From contig NZ_MNPW01000006.1 of the NCBI RefSeq assembly GCF_001983175.1, forward strand, positions 248,001-312,000: a stretch of 64,000 bases of DNA. Reading direction: 5' to 3'. This document shows, piece after piece, positions 61,420-64,000 of this stretch. The stretch comes from Pseudomonas cedrina subsp. cedrina (GTDB taxonomy: Bacteria > Pseudomonadota > Gammaproteobacteria > Pseudomonadales > Pseudomonadaceae). The position numbers and the translations under genes are program-made. Numbering within the stretch: the first letter of the stretch is position 1; each line of letters begins with the position of its first letter. The notes under the pieces are model-generated. The model saw only the letters and a program-made list of their open reading frames with translations, searched no databases and was not told where the DNA came from.

Positions 61420-61976
61420 TCCGCAAGAACCCCTCCGGCGATCTGCCGGTGATTGCCGAATCGGCCTACGTCGACAAGACCGCGATCATCTGCGGCAAGG
61501 TGATCATTGGCGAGAACGTGTTTGTCGGCCCCTACGCGGTGATCCGCGCCGACGAAGTCGATGCCAGCGGCGCCATGGACCCGATCACCATCGGCGCCAA
61601 TTCCAACATCCAGGACGGCGTGGTCATCCACTCCAAATCCGGCGCGGCGGTGACGATCGGAGAGTTCACCTCCATCGCTCATCGCTCCATTGTCCACGGG
61701 CCATGCAGCGTCGGCGACCGCGTGTTCATTGGCTTCAACAGCGTGCTGTTCAACTGCGTAGTGGGCGACGGCTGCGTGGTGCGCCATAACTCGGTGGTCG
61801 ACGGGCGCGACTTGCCCGCCGCGTTCTATGTGCCCTCCACCACCCGCATCGGGCCCAACACCGACCTGTCGCAATTCCCGCCCGTGAGCGTCAGCGCCTC
61901 GGAGTTTTCTGAAGACGTGGCACGCACCAACGTCGATCTGGTACGCGGCTACAAAGCCCTGCAAAACGAGTTTTGA
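61416..61976 (+). CDS. Gamma-class carbonic anhydrase-like protein
   Basis: A 186-residue left-handed beta-helix (hexapeptide) protein. Metal-binding histidines lie in VVIHSKSG and AHRSIVHGPCSVGD. Gamma-class enzymes can work with iron or cobalt, which fits replacement of zinc-requiring carbonic anhydrase under zinc shortage. It overlaps the binding-protein gene by ATGA and lies 3 bases before the dihydroorotase, so the four are one operon. Confidence 0.9.
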   Translation: MIRKNPSGDLPVIAESAYVDKTAIICGKVIIGENVFVGPYAVIRADEVDASGAMDPITIGANSNIQDGVVIHSKSGAAVTIGEFTSIAHRSIVHGPCSVGDRVFIGFNSVLFNCVVGDGCVVRHNSVVDGRDLPAAFYVPSTTRIGPNTDLSQFPPVSVSASEFSEDVARTNVDLVRGYKALQNEF

Positions 61977-61979
61977 ATC

Positions 61980-63317
61980 ATGAGCCGCCTGCTGATCCGC
62001 AACGCCCGTCTGGTGAATGAAGGCCAGGAATTCGACGCCGATGTACTGATCGCCCACGGTCGCATCGAGAAGATTGCCGGCAGCATCGAAGGCTGCGCTG
62101 CGCCCGTCGCTATCGACGCCCAGGGCCAATGGCTGCTGCCGGGCATGATCGACGACCAGGTGCACTTTCGCGACCCTGGCGCGCCGGACAAAGGCAGTTT
62201 CTACAGCGAATCGCGCGCGGCGGTGGCCGGTGGCATCACCAGTTTCATGGACATGCCCAACACCCAGCCGGCCACCCTGACCCTGGAAGCCCTGGCGGAC
62301 AAAAAGCGCCGCGCCGCCCTGCATTCGGTGGCCAACTATGGTTTTCACTTCGGCGTGAGCAACGACAACCTCGACACCGTCGCCGCGCTCGACCCGCGGG
62401 AGGTGGCCGGGGTCAAAGTGTTCATGGGCGCCTCGACCGGCAACATGCTGGTGGACGACCCACGCATCCTGGAGCGCCTGTTCGCGCAAGTCCCGACCAT
62501 TCTGTTGGCCCACTGCGAACACACGCCGAGCATCCAGGCCAACGAACTGCGCCTGCGCGAGCGCTTCTGCGAGCACATTCCCGCCGTGGCACACCCACTG
62601 ATCCGCGATGCCGAGGCGTGCTATCGCTCGTCGTCCCTCGCGGTGGAATTGGCCAAGCGCCATGGCACACGTCTGCACGTGCTGCACCTCACCAGCGCGC
62701 GAGAATTGAGCCTGTTCGAGGATAAGCCACTGGCGCAAAAACGCATCACTGCGGAAGTCTGCGTGCATCACTTGCTGTTCGATGACCGCGACTACCACCG
62801 CCTCGGCCACCAGATCAAATGCAACCCGGCGATCAAGACCCGCGCCGACCGCGACGCGCTGCGCCTGGCCTTGCTGGGTGATCGTCTGGATGTGATTGGC
62901 ACGGACCATGCGCCGCATACCTGGGCGCAAAAACAGAAGGGGTATCGTGAGGCGCCCTCGGGCTTGCCCCTGGTGCAACACGCCCTGCCGGCGCTGCTGG
63001 AATTAGTCGCCGACGGGCTGCTGCCGTTGACCACCCTGGTGGCGAAAACCAGTCACCGTGTGGCCGACCTGTTCGCCATCCCGGATCGGGGTTATCTACG
63101 CGAAGGTTATTGGGCCGACCTGGTGTTGGTCAAAGCAGAGCCCGCAGGCAAACCGGTCAGCAGCCAACCGATCCTCGCCCGCTGCGGCTGGACGCCTTTC
63201 GCTGAGCGCAGCTTTCGCCATAGCGTCAGCACCACGCTGGTCTCCGGCCACCTGGCTTGGCACAACGGCCAGGTGGTCGACAGTTGCCAGGGCTTGCCCC
63301 TGCATTTCCTGCGTTAA
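61980..63317 (+). CDS. pyrQ: Dihydroorotase-like amidohydrolase, PyrQ type
   Basis: A 445-residue amidohydrolase of pyrimidine synthesis. The first metal motif is IDDQVHFRDPGAPDKG, with Gln in place of the first His of HxH (seen in some dihydroorotases). Other motifs: GVKVFMGASTGN (carboxylated Lys position), LLAHCEH, HVLHLTSAREL and IGTDHAPHTW (catalytic Asp). By position beside folE2 and gamma-carbonic anhydrase under Zur control it corresponds to the PyrQ paralogue used in zinc starvation. Confidence 0.92.
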   Translation: MSRLLIRNARLVNEGQEFDADVLIAHGRIEKIAGSIEGCAAPVAIDAQGQWLLPGMIDDQVHFRDPGAPDKGSFYSESRAAVAGGITSFMDMPNTQPATLTLEALADKKRRAALHSVANYGFHFGVSNDNLDTVAALDPREVAGVKVFMGASTGNMLVDDPRILERLFAQVPTILLAHCEHTPSIQANELRLRERFCEHIPAVAHPLIRDAEACYRSSSLAVELAKRHGTRLHVLHLTSARELSLFEDKPLAQKRITAEVCVHHLLFDDRDYHRLGHQIKCNPAIKTRADRDALRLALLGDRLDVIGTDHAPHTWAQKQKGYREAPSGLPLVQHALPALLELVADGLLPLTTLVAKTSHRVADLFAIPDRGYLREGYWADLVLVKAEPAGKPVSSQPILARCGWTPFAERSFRHSVSTTLVSGHLAWHNGQVVDSCQGLPLHFLR

Positions 63318-63835
63318 GCGCGCGGCTTGACCGTACCGCAATCGTTGCCCAGCCATTGGGCGTGGGTGTCCAGGCTGCCCTTCTGCTGGATGCCGGTGGC
63401 ATTGAAGGTGCCGTTGACGGTGGTGGTGAATTCCTTTTGGCTTTGGAACGTAGCGACGCCGGTGCCCTGGGCTTTGGGGCAACTGAAGCGGAATTTCCAT
63501 TGATTGCCGGTCTTGTCGGTGACCTCCTGTTTGCAGCCCGATTGCGGGTCGGTCAGGGGGATCGAGTCCGAGGCGACCTGCGCCGGGGTGAGGCACACCT
63601 GCACGCCTTTACCGGCCATGGTGATGCCTTGCTTTTCCAGCATGGCGCGCTGTTCGGGGGTCATCTGTTGCTTGAGCTGACCGAGGATCAGCGACAGGTC
63701 CGGCAGGTCCTGGTTATCGACTTTCATATTGCTGGTGGTCAATTCCCACAAGCCCGGCGCCAGCATCTGCGCCTGCGCCGCCACCGGCAGCGACAAACCA
63801 ATAACCATGGCTAAAGACAGCAGACGAGCATTCAT
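63314..63835 (-). CDS. Secreted DUF3617 protein
   Basis: A 173-residue periplasmic protein with signal peptide (SLPVAAQA, near residue 20). It shows the DUF3617 pattern LAPGLWELTTSNMKVDNQDLP, VCLTPAQVASD, and paired cysteines (SGCKQEV, FSCPK). Family members are common and without known function. CAGGAG lies 9 bases before the ATG at 63835. It overlaps the pyrQ stop convergently by 4 bases. Confidence 0.82.
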   Translation of the reverse strand: MNARLLSLAMVIGLSLPVAAQAQMLAPGLWELTTSNMKVDNQDLPDLSLILGQLKQQMTPEQRAMLEKQGITMAGKGVQVCLTPAQVASDSIPLTDPQSGCKQEVTDKTGNQWKFRFSCPKAQGTGVATFQSQKEFTTTVNGTFNATGIQQKGSLDTHAQWLGNDCGTVKPRA

Positions 63836-63966
63836 CGGGTAACTCCTGGGTAATTGTTGGGCGTTAGACGCTGCAAAGGCGCCAGTGTTGCACGGCAAAT
63901 AAAATAGCGACATTCCTCACCAGACATGGTCTGTTAGGCACTGGATTGCCTGGAGTACCGTCGTCC

Positions 63967-64000
63967 ATGGATTTCTTTGGCCCGCACCTGCTCGCCTACT
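63967..64000 (+). CDS. Start of a truncated gene, product not recognised
   Basis: ATG at 63967 opens MDFFGPHLLAY before the window ends. The hydrophobic, aromatic start suggests a membrane protein. Too little remains to assign. Confidence 0.35.
   Translation, partial: MDFFGPHLLAY

Noticed and set aside
61320..62981. 553-codon minus-strand open frame over the carbonic anhydrase and pyrQ genes
   Set aside because: Antisense shadow of two well-identified genes.

Overview
The window is chromosomal DNA of a Pseudomonas of the P. fluorescens type. Supporting this are the high GC content, many REP/REPIN palindromes of the fluorescens kind (core GTGGGAGC-GGCTTGCC), and a gene order I recognise from Pseudomonas genomes on the approach to oriC: pst, purEK, aspA, pycAB, an RpiR regulator, a GGDEF/EAL protein, uvrD, and the Zur-controlled zinc-sparing cluster. 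No tRNA, rRNA, CRISPR array, insertion sequence or prophage was seen.

Layout. 1-1.7 kb: pstC (cut by the window edge) and pstS with a Pho box. 1.8-3.4 kb: an inserted XRE-ImmA/IrrE plus PIN toxin-antitoxin-like module whose toxin gene is frameshifted. 3.4-9.3 kb: MHS-family transporter, thioesterase, mutarotase, small envelope genes and purEK behind a leader terminator. 9.4-15 kb: HypT-like LysR regulator, aspA, an AlsT-type amino acid symporter and L-asparaginase, together an aspartate/asparagine/alanine use region. 15-19.7 kb: one 1530-residue protein of the Pseudomonas dermonecrotic-toxin-N-terminal-domain (DUF6543) kind. 19.7-23 kb: MocR-type regulator divergent from a paiB-GNAT-GNAT operon. 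23-29 kb: homocysteine methyltransferase, a two-gene amino acid ABC system without its ATPase, a toxin-first hipA-hipB module with a four-operator array, and a passenger-poor autotransporter. 29-40 kb: two-subunit pyruvate carboxylase with its LysR regulator, a small PA3496-type gene, RpiR regulator, GGDEF/EAL protein, uvrD. 40-49 kb: Tim44-like protein, then a five-gene surface-signalling haem/iron locus (fecI-fecR-TonB receptor-hemophilin-like protein-Slam). 49-53 kb: SUKH protein, KefB-like antiporter, thioesterase, pdxY, DUF3301. 53-63 kb: zinc-starvation cluster with two perfect Zur palindromes (two COG0523 GTPases, DUF1826, a secreted small protein, amidase, folE2, Zn ABC transporter, gamma-carbonic anhydrase, PyrQ-type dihydroorotase). 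The end holds a DUF3617 gene and a truncated gene.

Most notable. (1) The fecI-fecR-STN receptor-hemophilin-Slam locus reads as a complete self-regulated hemophore system: a Slam-exported soluble protein, its outer-membrane receptor and its sigma/anti-sigma pair behind a Fur box. (2) Five DnaA-box-like 9-mers lie in exact 12-bp steps, with a sixth nearby, inside the coding sequence of the MocR regulator linker. (3) The hipAB promoter has four 14-bp palindromes at 42, 42 and 41 bp steps, apparently made by duplication of an ~83-bp unit. (4) A one-base insertion kills the PIN toxin while its antitoxin-like partner stays intact.

Start codons were moved downstream of the longest open frame wherever a Shine-Dalgarno sequence, signal peptide or family length argued for it. 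Family names come from recall of motifs and conserved sequence; no database search was made.
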